Assembly: GCA_964247055.1 (NCBI GenBank)
Contig: OZ176052.1
Coordinates: forward strand, 2,108,001-2,172,000
Source: Paragordius varius
Lineage: Eukaryota; Nematomorpha
DNA length: 64,000 nt
Direction: 5' to 3'
A program made the translations under genes and the position numbers. The notes under the pieces are model-generated. The model was not told where the DNA came from. It ran no database searches and saw nothing but the letters and a program-made list of their open reading frames with translations. Below, piece by piece: positions 25,261 to 37,591 of the stretch (position 1 is its first letter; every line of letters starts with the position of its first letter).

Positions 25261-27397
25261 TATATTTGATAATAGAGGATTGATAAAAAATATACCTAAT
25301 TTGATTTATAAAGACGACTTTGTTCGGTAATAATTCAAGAAGAATTTTTTAATAACCTTTATGGTGTGAATATTACCTTTCTGCATGTTTTTTTAGTAAA
25401 ATATACCATTTTAATTTTTATAATGTTTTAAAGTAATCTGAACAGAGTTCGTCTTTAGATTCTGCATTTTTAAAATTTATTTTTTAACCGATGTATTATT
25501 TTATAAAAGGGTCCTCTATACAGCATTTTATAGGGAATAGTTGTAAAAATATATGGTTAGTAGGAAACTAGAGTTACGCAGTGAAAAGAAATAATATGTG
25601 CTAGAGTTTTTGCACAACTTTTTAGGGGTTAACAATGATTAGATATGGGGCACCGATACGTAGCAACCATGACTGATTGCGTCAGAAATTTAATTTTAAC
25701 CCTAAAGTGTGCGTTTTTTCAAAAATAATTTGTGATGTATTAATAAAGTTTATATGAAACTTCTAATTTAATTTTTTTGTGCTATTTTTATAAACCAGAC
25801 GCCCATTTAAGCGGGTCAGAGATTTTGAGCTCGTATAAAAGTTTAAAATAGTTGATTATTATAAAAATTATTTTATGTATTAGTTTTTACCAAGAATTTT
25901 CTATATTATGTGTGCGATTTTTGAATTCGTTGAATTTACGACAATTATTGCTGTAGTTTTTTTAAATTATATTGAGCTTCAAAACCAAAAAACTCGTGAG
26001 AATTTTATCATTGGACACTTGTGACATCCGTATCAGTAAATTGAATTGGGACATGTATTGAAAAAAATATTACCGTCCTATTTATTTACTATCGAACTTC
26101 ACAAATTGTTTGGGCATTCCAAACTAATGATTGAATAGCTTTTTTGTCTAATATTTGACAAATAAGATGAGATATGCTGAGGAAATCGGGTTTTAAAACA
26201 AGTATTATCCTAAGAATCCCGATAAAAATATTTACAATTTACGCTTACTATTGATTGAGGGCCTTAGTTAAAAATTTGAAAAAATGGTATTTTTGTTCCT
26301 TTTTAAGGGGCCTATGATAAAATAACCCCACTTTAAATAATATAAGAAATGTCATCGAATTCAAACGGTTAAATACATTTCAGAAAATATTTTAGAACAG
26401 GTATACGGCGTGTGATGGTAGAGTAGGTCTGCCATTAAACTTGCACAGTATGGCAGATTTTAATAGCCGAATTCGCATAATTTATCTGCCCTAACGAGAG
26501 TCAATGTTTTCTTGGGCCCTTTAAATAATATAGAATCATTTTTTATAAACCCAAAATTAAAATAATTTAACACCGAAAATTTAACCGTGTCAGAAACACT
26601 TCGATTCCTTTATTAATATATATTTTATGCGCCCTAGTATTTTAGAATTAAAGCCGCTATTAAATTAATTCTGTTATATTAACATGTGATAGATAATTAC
26701 TGAAAAAAAGTCTCACACCATCATGAATATACATTTCAGGCCAAGGTTCTACAAAAATTTGTGGTTTTAGCTAGTCAGCCCTGTTTTGGGTAAATATTAA
26801 TTCAGTCTCTTTAAATTGGTAAATTTTTACATATGAAAAAAATTAGTTTATTGTTATTTATATTTTTGCATCCAAAAGTAATAATATATTTTTGGAGTTA
26901 TATCCGTCATTATTTATTTGTTTAATATGCGTAATATATGATAGATGGTATGATTGATATAAAGGATACAGTTAAAATTTATCAAACAACGATAAATATT
27001 TAGTTAAAAGATTAGTCATGGTAATCGGAAAAAGCAATACCTGAGTAAATATCATATCCTGTATCAGCAAGTTTATTTACTACAGAGTTTATCTATCCCT
27101 AACTATGTGCGTGTAAAAAAATATATAGGGTTTACCCAAATTCAAACGTTGTTAACTATTTTACTAATACCTACCTATACTACTATTTGTGAGTCTCAGC
27201 AATATACTAATCAGTCAAATATCAAACACAACCAATAAACAACACGAGAAAAGAAGGACAATTTGAAATAAACTATCGTGTCTTTATCTATCCCTCCCTG
27301 ATGATTTAAAAATACAATTTATTTGCACAAGTAGTCCTTACTCATGCTTTAATCAAATATTTTTTGGTCTTATCTAATACGGACTGTCTTTACACAC
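25261..27397. other. Interval upstream of the protease gene
   Basis: No coding exon could be supported. The stretch is ordinary AT-rich DNA up to the TATA box at 27398. Confidence 0.4.
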
Positions 27398-27432
27398 TAT
27401 AAATACCACTGAAATAATATCGTTTGTTCAGT
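27398..27432 (+). promoter_or_regulatory. TATA + initiator core promoter of the protease gene
   Basis: TATAAATA at 27398-27405 is followed by TCAGT at 27428-27432, the arthropod initiator, with about 32 bases from the first T of the box to the A of the initiator. The start codon follows at 27461, giving a 5' UTR of about 30 nt. Spacing is the standard one for a focused RNA polymerase II promoter. Confidence 0.7.
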
Positions 27433-27460
27433 ATATTCACAATTTCGGTTTAATTGTGGA

Positions 27461-30400
27461 ATGAAGACACACTACCATTCTTTCAAAAAATTTCCAAATC
27501 TCTTCATATGGGTATTATTCGTTCTAAGCATTATTATCAAAGGTAATAAATATTAGAAATTTTAACATTAAATCGATTTTTTGTTAACTTGTAATTATGC
27601 AATTTCAGGCATCATCGGATTTTATATGACTATAAAGAAGTTAGTTTAACATTTTTATAAAATAAATTCGATAATTAATATTCTGAGGTTTAAAAAAATT
27701 CAAAAACCGAATTTGTAGCAAAGAATTATTTTCAGTGATGAACTACCAGCCATTGTTGGCCATTTCGGTTTTTAATTGGCTAAAAAAGATTTAATTTAGA
27801 TATCTATTGATATGTTTTCTTATTACTTATAAAACTATTTCTTGCATGATAAATCATTGCGAACAGGGCACCACTGTATTTTTTATCCATTATTTAATTG
27901 AATAACTAATAAAATAAAAATCTCACATACCCATAGTCAATCATCTTTGAGCCAATTAATATACCGAAATTATCTATTAGCTCTAGTTACTGTATTTATT
28001 ATACAAGAGTTGAAGTGCTATTAGGAATTTATATTATTGGTAAGCACTGCTTTAGCTTTTTCACAGTTCATATTAAATATAGGCAATAAAATACAATTTC
28101 CAGGTTAATCAGCTCATTACCCGAATAAAAAAAAGTAGTCTTTATATAAAATGATTGTTAACCAACATCGATTTTCTAAACCAGAATTTGTTTATTTAAA
28201 TCTCTACCCTCATCTCTCAGTATTATTTTCTATACAGAATAATTATATTTATCAGATTTTGCCAGATGTTTGGACACAGAAAGACCCAATAAAGCTCATC
28301 AACCCTTTCCCAGCAATTTTATTTCAAGCAAATGCCCCGAATTCGCTATATACTCTATTCTTATCAAAAATGCACATCATATTGGAAGGCTATGCTTGTT
28401 TGAACATACGCATCCCATGTTAAAAGCCATTATTGATCAAGAAATAACTTTGTTAAAAATTACAAAATCACAAAAATTAAATATTCTCTTACGTGAATCA
28501 AAATGGAATAATACGACTTTGCCTGCTACCGAAAAAAATGGGACTGAAAGATTAACAGATGACATACTCACTAAAACTATACGTACGCTAATCAAGGCAT
28601 TTGACGCAAACATAGTTTTGAAAGAACAATCAAGTCCGCAAGATGAAACTGATATCGTCTCAACTAATGAAATCTCTAAACCATCTCATATGCAAGAAAA
28701 AAATGTATTTAAAAATGCTACTAACATAATAAAAATATTAACGGGTTATATCTCAATAAATAGAACCAATGCCTTCACACTTTGCGCCGAACATGATGGA
28801 ATTTTAATTGTAATTTTTTTCATATAAAAGCCTATTATTTTGTAAAGATATTTAACAATACCTTTACTGTATTGTATTGTGCCTCTACGGATAATATTCG
28901 AACACCAAATAAATTTTATATTTTTTTTCTAATTAATATAAAATAATTATAATAGAGTCAATGTTTGGTCATCGTTAAAGGAAATATATTTTCAATAACC
29001 AACCTTCGCACTTCTGTACATGGATCTGATATGGAAATGCAAATACTAAAAGGTACTAATAATTTAATTTTATATTTTTATGATGCATATACAAACACAT
29101 TCATGGTGGCATTCTCATTATTGTTGGTTAATAAATTTGTAATAAAGTAGCGTGTGTAAAACAACTTTTGTCTATATAATTAATTGTACATACGCAAAAG
29201 ATTGTTTGATTTCAACATTTGGATGTTTTTTTCAATACAACACTAATGTGTTGTCAATTGACCAACAATAATGTGAACAAGCCAGAATAAATATGCATAT
29301 TGTAATTATTAAAATGCCATTTTTGATATAGAGATTGACACGCCTCTTGTGGATATTGAAGTAGTTTTTCCTGTATTGGACAAAAAAACTGCATCCATAG
29401 TCCATAATAATGATAACACACTAAATGTTGACATTGATAGTGGAATTGCACATTTTTCTTTTGTGTTCAATGAAACCGTGAAAGATATTTTGACTTCAAA
29501 TTTTCGAACTGATATTGGCACCACCGAAGATTACATTGAAGATGAATTAATGATTCATACAGGATTCCTAAACACCTACAATCATAGAAAGTTAGCTCAT
29601 TCCAAAAATGAATTCGCTGAGATTATAATAGCCTTTATAGATGAAACGAAAAAAAGCATGGTTAATCTCCATTTTTATTTTGTTTTATGTGGTATAAATT
29701 AAACTAAAGATGCTCGTAACTAAAACATAAAATTGGTTATTACTTTTTTTATTAATAAGTCTGAATCATGGAATTCTTGTTTGGAATTGCACAAATTTAA
29801 GAACCGTATTATTATTTTATTTTGTTGTAATACAAATAATAAGTTTTTACCAAAACGGTTCTAAACAATATGGTACTTACTGGTTTGTTTCCATAGAAGA
29901 ATTTTACTTAAAAATAGTTTCGGTTATATTCTTTATGATCAAACATTTATCATTTTTGCTATAATAATTGGATTGACACATATGAGCTACAATAATTAAA
30001 TGCATGTTACATTTCCTAAAAACCTAAACAACCCTTTGATTTTTTACAAAACGTATTTAAAAAGGTAGATATATTTATATTAATTATTTGAATAAAAAAC
30101 TAATTATTTTCTACCATTTGCATTTTGTTTAAAAACTATTCCGCACTTTGGATATATTTTCGTACCAAGGCATGCTCATGCTCCAAAAAAAAGCTAATCG
30201 TTTTGGATTCCATCATTGTTTTTTTAATGCATAACCACAATTGTGTTTTTATCTTAGCAGATTTATTATAATTAATAATTTAAAGCAGGGGTGTCCCACA
30301 CAAATGGCTTCACGGGCAGCATTCGCAATATGGGCAAACAACAAATATTTTAATATATTTCATATATAAAATTGTAAGAGCCACTATTAATTTTAACATT

Positions 30401-33400
30401 TTTTGCTTAGTTCTGCTGAATTTGAACAAATTGATTCAGAAAATTTGTTTAAAAAACAACTTTTTTTGGTCGCGGTCTGCAGAAATATTTTGGAAGGCCG
30501 GCGACCTGCAGGCTGAGTATTGGCCACCCCTGATCTAAAGTTTTAAATATATATATTATAAATAATGGTGGATAAAAATTCTAAAAAACAATGTTGTGAT
30601 TAAATATTTTAAAATTTAAATTTCATCAAATTTAGGATGTTAAATTTCAAGTCGGGGATAAGGCATACATGGTAAGCCCTATGATAGACCATGAAGTACA
30701 CTCTAGCAAACAAACAAAATCAAACAAATACACATTGATGCCCCACATTTTGGTGTCAAGCCATATAGCTAAACCAATAGTTAATGAGGGTAACTATATA
30801 TATATATATATAATTAAAAATATTTTCTAAAAAAATTAAATTGTTTAATTTATCGACACCACTATAAGTTATTAAAAATAAAATCATTTTTACAGATAAT
30901 GATCAAATTTGTAGTAAATCATGCCTATAAAGTAGTATTTTATAACTTTTTGAATATAGTATTTACAGCTCCGTCCTACAAAATGGCAAGAGATGCCCTA
31001 ACTGGTCCCTATGTGATTGAAGCTACTTTCTATGTAACTCCAGATCATATGAACATTCCCATCAAATATTTACCATACTTAGCTGCCAAAGTATTGTTTA
31101 CGATCTCTTACGAAAAAAATATTTGAACTGTTGTATTTCACTAAGTTTTTACCCGCTTTTTTATTAAAACGAAATAAAACGAGTTTTGTGCATTTTAGGT
31201 GTGGATTACATTCTATCTCATTTTGCAAGACTGATAATAAGAAATTTTGTAAAAGGGTGTCTTAAATAAAAGCGCATGATTATGACCATTAAATTTTTTA
31301 TTCAATATTGTTTCATATCTATTTTACACCTTTATTAGATAAATCAATATTTCAGGGATCCGTCTATTCAACTACCCATTAGTTTTAAATTGGCAGAAAT
31401 CGAAAAATATCCAGTATAATCTAAATTCAAATACTAAATGCTTTCTATTCTAAAATATGCATATATGTGTTTTAATATTATAGCTGCAATACATATACCC
31501 GGATAAACCGGATATCACATTAAGCAATTTACAGGCATATCGGTACCAAAGGGGATCTACTTCAGACGTTTCCATCCTCATATCAAAGTAAATTGATATA
31601 AATTTTATTTTTACCCCAAATTATTTTATTTTAGATTGGTTTTAATATATATTGTAATTGTTGTGTAGTCAAATTAGCCCAAGAAAAAGTGTCAAGGGTA
31701 TGTTGTTGTTAATTAATCATTATTTTATATATTCCCTATTTTACTTAAAATATTAAATTTTATAATAAAATATTGATAACAAATAAATTGATTTCGCATA
31801 AAATTGTTAAATCGGAATAGAATTTAATTTTAACCTATATTTTGGTTTAATCAAAGCTATGTGCTTTTGAAATTAAAATTTAATTTACCCTTTTATAAAA
31901 AATAGATATTATCTGTTAACTTTAATAATAATTAATTAAATTATTTTTTGATAGGAATGGCCGCAGTATCTGGTATATGTAGCGATTCAATTAGTGCATT
32001 GATTGCCCACGATAATTTTATGAATACGGCGTTTTACATTGCACATGAAGCAGGCCATCTGTAAGCATTAATATGTTATATTATTTTACAGTAAAAATTA
32101 AATTTCATAAAGACCGAACTTAAAAAGTAAAAATATGTTTAAAGATAACCATATTGTTTTGACTATAGATTTTTATGTAGAGGTAACTATCGTTATGGGT
32201 GGTGAAATAAGGAATAGAGATACAAATTGTTATACGCTCAATCTTATATTTCGCATTTGTAATCATTAGTTTATAAAGAAAAATCACGTATCAAAAATGC
32301 TGTCTTACTAAAAATAATATTACTTTTTACGTTTTATCTCTATAATTTTATTTTCTACTTTTCTTATTGATAGTTAAATATTGAGGCATATATTTGACCT
32401 TATTTCTTTTTATAAATGGTAACATATTGAACCATATTTTTAATTTATTTAGTTTGGGAGCTTGGGATGATATCGGAGACTCCAAATGCGCTAAGAGTGG
32501 CAGTATAATGAGTTATAACTTTGATCCTGTCTACAGTCGCGTTTGGTCAAAATGTAGTGTTTGGGCTATGCAACGGCAATTAAGGTAATATCTTTTATGG
32601 AATTAATTACATAAAATTTTGAAAACCAATATGGATTTGGTATTTTGTATTGTTAATTCAAAATGAAGGCAGTATTTTAAACATTAATTTTTTATTTTAC
32701 AGTAATGATTGAAACTATACGGACAAAAAGTAAGAGCATAAAGACAACTCTAAAATATTTTCTACATAACCTATACATTTATAATTATTAAATATGTAAT
32801 TGAATGCGTTACTAATTTAAATTTCTACTTCTATCAGCTCTAAAATTATTTATATGTAAAAATATGCAAGTTTTAAAAAAAATGGTTGTCAGTTACATTT
32901 ATATTTTTGCATTTTGTTTTTATTTCATTGTTAACTGCGATTACGAAAGAAAGCGCATTAGATTCCGCGATTAATTAAACATTTGAGCAAATTGATACTA
33001 TCTACTAAATTTTTTTACAGTTTGAATTAGGACTTTTACCTCTAAAAATCAATTTTAGCTTTTAATTGAATTCATTATTTGGTAATCATTTACAAGTAAA
33101 TTTTATAATTAAGCAAAAAATTTAACGATCTAATGCTAAACTTTAAAGTCCCTCGTAATATATTGTTTTTAACATAGGTTACTTGGCGGTCAATGTTTAT
33201 TGGAAACCAATAAAAAACAAGCCAATTTAAACGATCCCAATTCCGTAAATCTGGTGAAGATCAATGAAAAAATATGCCATGATCAAAAAAGACATTCTAC
33301 CATAGCTTATCAAGTTTTTATTATTTCAAATATTATGTTCTCTGTGAAATGCGACGACAATTTAATTTTTAGTTCTATTGTCTTTTGATTGATTATTTTA

Positions 33401-36400
33401 AAATTATTTTTAATTTAATAAAATTATAATATATTTATTACATTTGGCTGCCCATAGTTAAGATTGGAATTCTACATTGTTTTTAACCAAAACAGAAGTT
33501 TTTCATTATTACAAATAATATATTTTTTTATCAAAATAACTAATCATATTCAAAGAGTAAATCAAATCTATCAAGATGAGTTCTTTTAATGTACATTGAT
33601 ACTTGTAGATTATCTTTTATTAGCCATTTTTTCCGTTAAAAATTGAATATTTTTTTAAATATATATATAATAATTTAAGAAATAAAAATCGTAAAATTGT
33701 TGAATAGGTTTCCACATACTTAATAGAAAAATTTAGCAAATACCGAGATATATGAATTTTGATTGATTCCGCAAAGATAATTATCACAATTCCTTTCACT
33801 TAAAACCGATCGTTTTGCATCCAATCATGTTGATAATTAAATATACACTTATTTAGCTGTATTTTAAATTTTTTACCATAAAATATTATAATATTTTACT
33901 GTGACAAAAAATCCGAAATTTTAGATGCATTTTTAGACTAAAGCTATAAGGATATATTTGGTGTTATTTTTATATGGGTTTAGAGGTTTGGTCCTATATA
34001 TATATATATACTAAATAATGATATGATCAAAACAAATATGTATCACTAAAGCACAAAGATATTTGTGGGATCTTTATTTCAATTAATTTTATTGTGACAT
34101 TTTAAGACAATAATCAATCTAATTTACAATATTAATAAAAGAGCTCCACGTGCACGAGATTAAAGTGTTTGTTCAATGGCATGCTTTTTTGGGGAGTAGC
34201 TACAAGCCCTGTGAATGGCACATATTGTGATATGAAAACAAATCTCATAACAAAATCACCAAGCACTGGGGTAAGTTTTTTTATTTTATTTAAAAAAAAT
34301 GATTGATTATCAGAATTGGCAAATAGTTTATATTATATCCGTAAATTAAATTTTATCTTTTTTTTAAATTTTATTTTTAATCTTTTGTTAGTTTGTAAAT
34401 AGTTGATTGCGATAGGTACTAAAAGGTGACTTTTACGATACATTTAACATTATAAATTGATAAAGGAAAAAATTCGTTAATTGCATTATTATAAACTATG
34501 TTATGCCTTTATACAAATATTGCAATAATTAGACATGTCATAAAGGAGAGTGTATTTCCAGTCCAAATTATAAAACGGAAAAATCGGCATGGTCAACATG
34601 GGGACAATGGTCAAAGTGTGAAGGCGCTTGTGGGCAGGGATATCAAATCCGTTATCGAACATGCAAAGTTGAGTATGTCCTTGACCATCATATATTTAAA
34701 ACTCAAATAAAATTAATTTGACTTCATAGCGATAGTAACAATATAAATTTTTTATTTTGTCCGAAATACTTTAAACTATATCCAAGAAATGTAATATTGA
34801 TGGATAATGATTGTGAAATGAGTTTTTTTTAAAAAGGAAATCAATTGGTTTTTTTGTTATCAAAATTTTGGACTAAATATAAAATTTAATTAATACCCCT
34901 ATAACGTCAATCTATTTATTTGCGGAAATTATCCGGATATTATACCAAAAAATTAAATTTTGAAAATTACTAACGATTTAGAAAAGATGGGACATATGAT
35001 TGCGAAGGTGAAAATTTGGAAACCAAATTCTGCAAGGTATAAATATATATTTTTATTATTTTTATAAAATTCTAATCCGCTACGATGATAATTTTTCTGG
35101 ATTTTCCACATAAGTTGCCACTTGAATATTTTGAGTTTTGAACATTTAGAGTTTTTTCTTTCGATATTTTTCATAATTTTATACAATTTGTTTAAATATA
35201 TTTTATAATATTCGTATTTTAAAACATTTTTAGTTTAGTGATTTTCCATTTTTTATTATATTATTAATAACTCATGTAAGCTTTACCACTATCCTGTTAG
35301 GCTGACACTCAAGATGCGAAAATTTTACAGTTTCAGGAACTCTGGCCTGCTAACATATATAGTAGCCAGACATTCTAAAAACACTACCTTTTTAATTTTA
35401 TTTGGATACCTCAAAATATATAATTTTATATAAAAATAATAATTATTGGTGTATATTTTCCTATGGGGTCACATTGTTAAATCAATATCAAAATTGCTTT
35501 AATATTAAAAACTTGCTGAAACGTTAACCACATAGGCCAAAAAATATATTAATATGTTTGACTGAGTATTTGAATAAAAACTAATTATGAGTATTATATT
35601 AGGGAATAAGCATCCTATTTAAGATGCATAAATGCTAAATTATTATAAATATGTTGGTAATTTATTAAATTGTGTGTTAATTATTTAACTAACAGGCCAA
35701 TTCATCCAAAACTCAATGTGTCCAATGGAAACAAAAACTGGAAAAGCGAAACAATTTCTTGTGCAATAAAAATGTCCCCAAATCTCATTATGCCGGAAAC
35801 GTCCTTACTTCTGAATGTAAATATTCACTTTTCATGTTTAATCATTATATTACTTAATAAAAAATTGGGTTTTCAACGTTTAGTTTTTATAAGTGTTTCA
35901 TCTCCAATTCACTTCAGTATAAAGGTCCTCAAATTAAGGCCAAAAAAATATTTTTTAAGGACCATACAAATGTAAAATTTTCATAGCTGTTTGACACATT
36001 TGCAGATATTTTTCTCCAAATAAGGACATTATAATATTTAATAAATAATTCAAGCCTATAAAAAAGCACTTTTAGGGCCATGCGGCCCGTGGGCCGCCGT
36101 TTGAGTATCACTGTAATAAATTAACAACATCATTATAAATTAAAATTACCGCATATTTTTTGATATGATTACTTATAAAATTGATTTAAATACGATGCTA
36201 CGTTTTGTTAATATATTTTTTTGAACAATTCATTAGTCCAATTTTATAATATGAGTGTTAAATTATGAGACAATATATGAAATATATGCATTTTAAATTA
36301 TCACTAATTTTTTAGCTATTTGATAGAAATAATCAGGAAAATCACAAGTTTACTGCTAGAATTATAATATCTTTAGTAACATGGCTCCCATTCTTTTCGG

Positions 36401-36871
36401 ATTCTATAAGTGGTAGACTTTTTTTATCTCAAATTCATTACATTTTGTCCCTAAATTTGTAATCAAAGTGTCAAAATCGGATTCTAATTTTGTAATAACT
36501 TTTTTTAAGTTTAGTGAAAAATTCCCGATTATTATATGAGTTTTTCGTTCAAAATGCAGAAGACATCCAATTTGTCGCCTAAAATTTAGAAGCTATATGT
36601 ATTTTATATTTCATATTCTGTAATATTTTAAACAAAGACAACATGTTTAGCTATTAGCCCATGTGAATTGTTATGTGAAAAACGTGGAGATATAACCCGT
36701 ACAAACGAAGCCGTGGCTGATGGAACAATTATGGATTACCCGTATAAGGGCATTTGTGTTCATTCCAACATTGTTATGTCTTCGAGTGAAAAAGAGAAAA
36801 AATTACTTTATGACTCCAGAACAAGGAAGGAACCAAATTTTATAGAGGACGAATATTACGATGATTATTAA
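27461..36871 (+). CDS. Secreted ADAMTS-like metalloprotease (M12B, reprolysin)
   Basis: Hand-built model, all joints GT-AG and in phase, about 870 aa. Exons: 27461-27542 (signal peptide, core FIWVLFVLSIII), 28256-28809, 28956-29052, 29332-29660, 30636-30789, 30896-30910, 30969-31090, 31339-31413, 31484-31587, 31669-31697, 31955-32060, 32453-32584, 33178-33343, 34142-34270, 34551-34672, 34982-35036, 35696-35816, 36651-36871. Residues about 245-405 are a prodomain-like region (VDIEVVFPV, AYMVSPM). The catalytic domain follows (YVIEATFYVTPDH, DPSIQLPI). The zinc motif spans an intron and reads HEAGHLLGAWDD, about residues 551-562: the third His ligand is Asp. The Met-turn is IMSY. Then come a disintegrin-like part (GGQCLLETN, TCTRLKC), one thrombospondin-1 repeat (WSTWGQWSKCEGACGQG) and a partial Cys-rich domain ending in an acidic tail. 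There is no clear furin site before the catalytic domain. Exons 2-3 (217 residues, unrecognised) can be skipped without changing frame. The acceptor at 34550 is weak. Confidence 0.88.
30286..30532. mobile_element. hAT-type MITE, family D copy 1
   Basis: Begins CAGGGGTGTCCCACACAAAT and ends GGCCACCCCTG, with flanking 8-bp copies ATTTAAAG and ATCTAAAG differing at one base. Eight-base duplications and CAGGGG ends are typical of hAT elements. It lies in an intron of the protease gene. Confidence 0.85.
32698..32763. repeat. Single end of a family A MITE
   Basis: TACAGTAATGATTGAAACTA followed by a CGGACAAAAAGTAAGAG-like stretch matches the arm of the family A elements at 39042 and 40177. The other arm is missing. 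It lies in the intron after the catalytic-site exon. Confidence 0.6.
36060..36113. repeat. hAT-like terminal fragment
   Basis: GCGGCCCGTGGGCCGCCGTT followed by TGAGTATCACTG resembles the end of hAT elements that start CAGTGATACTCAAACGG. Only this end is evident; it sits in the last intron of the protease gene. Confidence 0.5.
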
Positions 36872-36971
36872 ATAGTTAATTTTTTTCAATAAAAGTTAAA
36901 TTAAATTCTTTTATGGACAAATTGATGTATATATAATTTAATACGGGTATTGATTGCAGTATGATGTAATG

Positions 36972-37386
36972 TACATTGCTAGTTTTCAATTAATTTTTGC
37001 CAGATAAGCATATCCAGTATAGGGGAATATTATTTTTTCACTTTTTACTAATAGTAAAAACTGAAATTATACAGACAAAGGTAAAAATATAAAGTCAAAT
37101 TTTTTTTCAAAGACAACCATACTTTTTGAATCTTGTTATATCCTATAAAAATCATTAATCACATAATTTATTGTGATAATATTGTACATCTCTATCTATA
37201 CTGTGCATTTTAAAACAATGAGTTATATTTAAGAAAGTATAAAAAAAGTATGGTTATCTGGAAAACAATATTTGTCCTTATCTTTTTATGTTTTGTCCGT
37301 ATAATTTGAATATACTGTATTAACCAATAATATGGCTCTTTGCTACATATGCTATCTGGCAATATATGAAAAATAGCAATATATAT
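36972..37386. mobile_element. Family H MITE interrupted by a family A MITE
   Basis: The outer element shares its ends and interior (CTTTTTACTA, GCTACATATGCTATCTGGC) with the uninterrupted copy at 59398-59560. A family A element occupies about 37049-37319 in its middle, flanked by TA. It sits between the convergent 3' ends of the protease gene and ERAL1. Confidence 0.75.
37049..37319. mobile_element. Family A MITE (nested)
   Basis: Inverted arms of roughly 100 bp with the family signature (ATTATACAGAC on the left, GTCCGTATAATTT on the right, and GACAACCATAC/GTATGGTTATC inside). Ends in TACTGTA, inserted at TA. Confidence 0.75.
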
Positions 37387-37591
37387 TTACTTATTCATAG
37401 TGTAATAAAAAATTGTTAAACAACTCAATATATATTATTGTATAATAAATTAATTATCTATTTTATAGCAATTATTTGAGCCAAATGAGGAATCAAAGGG
37501 ATAATTATTCACCCCTAAATATATATTTTCAACAATATGATATAAAATTTATTATATTATATAGGTATGTTAAAAATCTGTTTATAACAAA

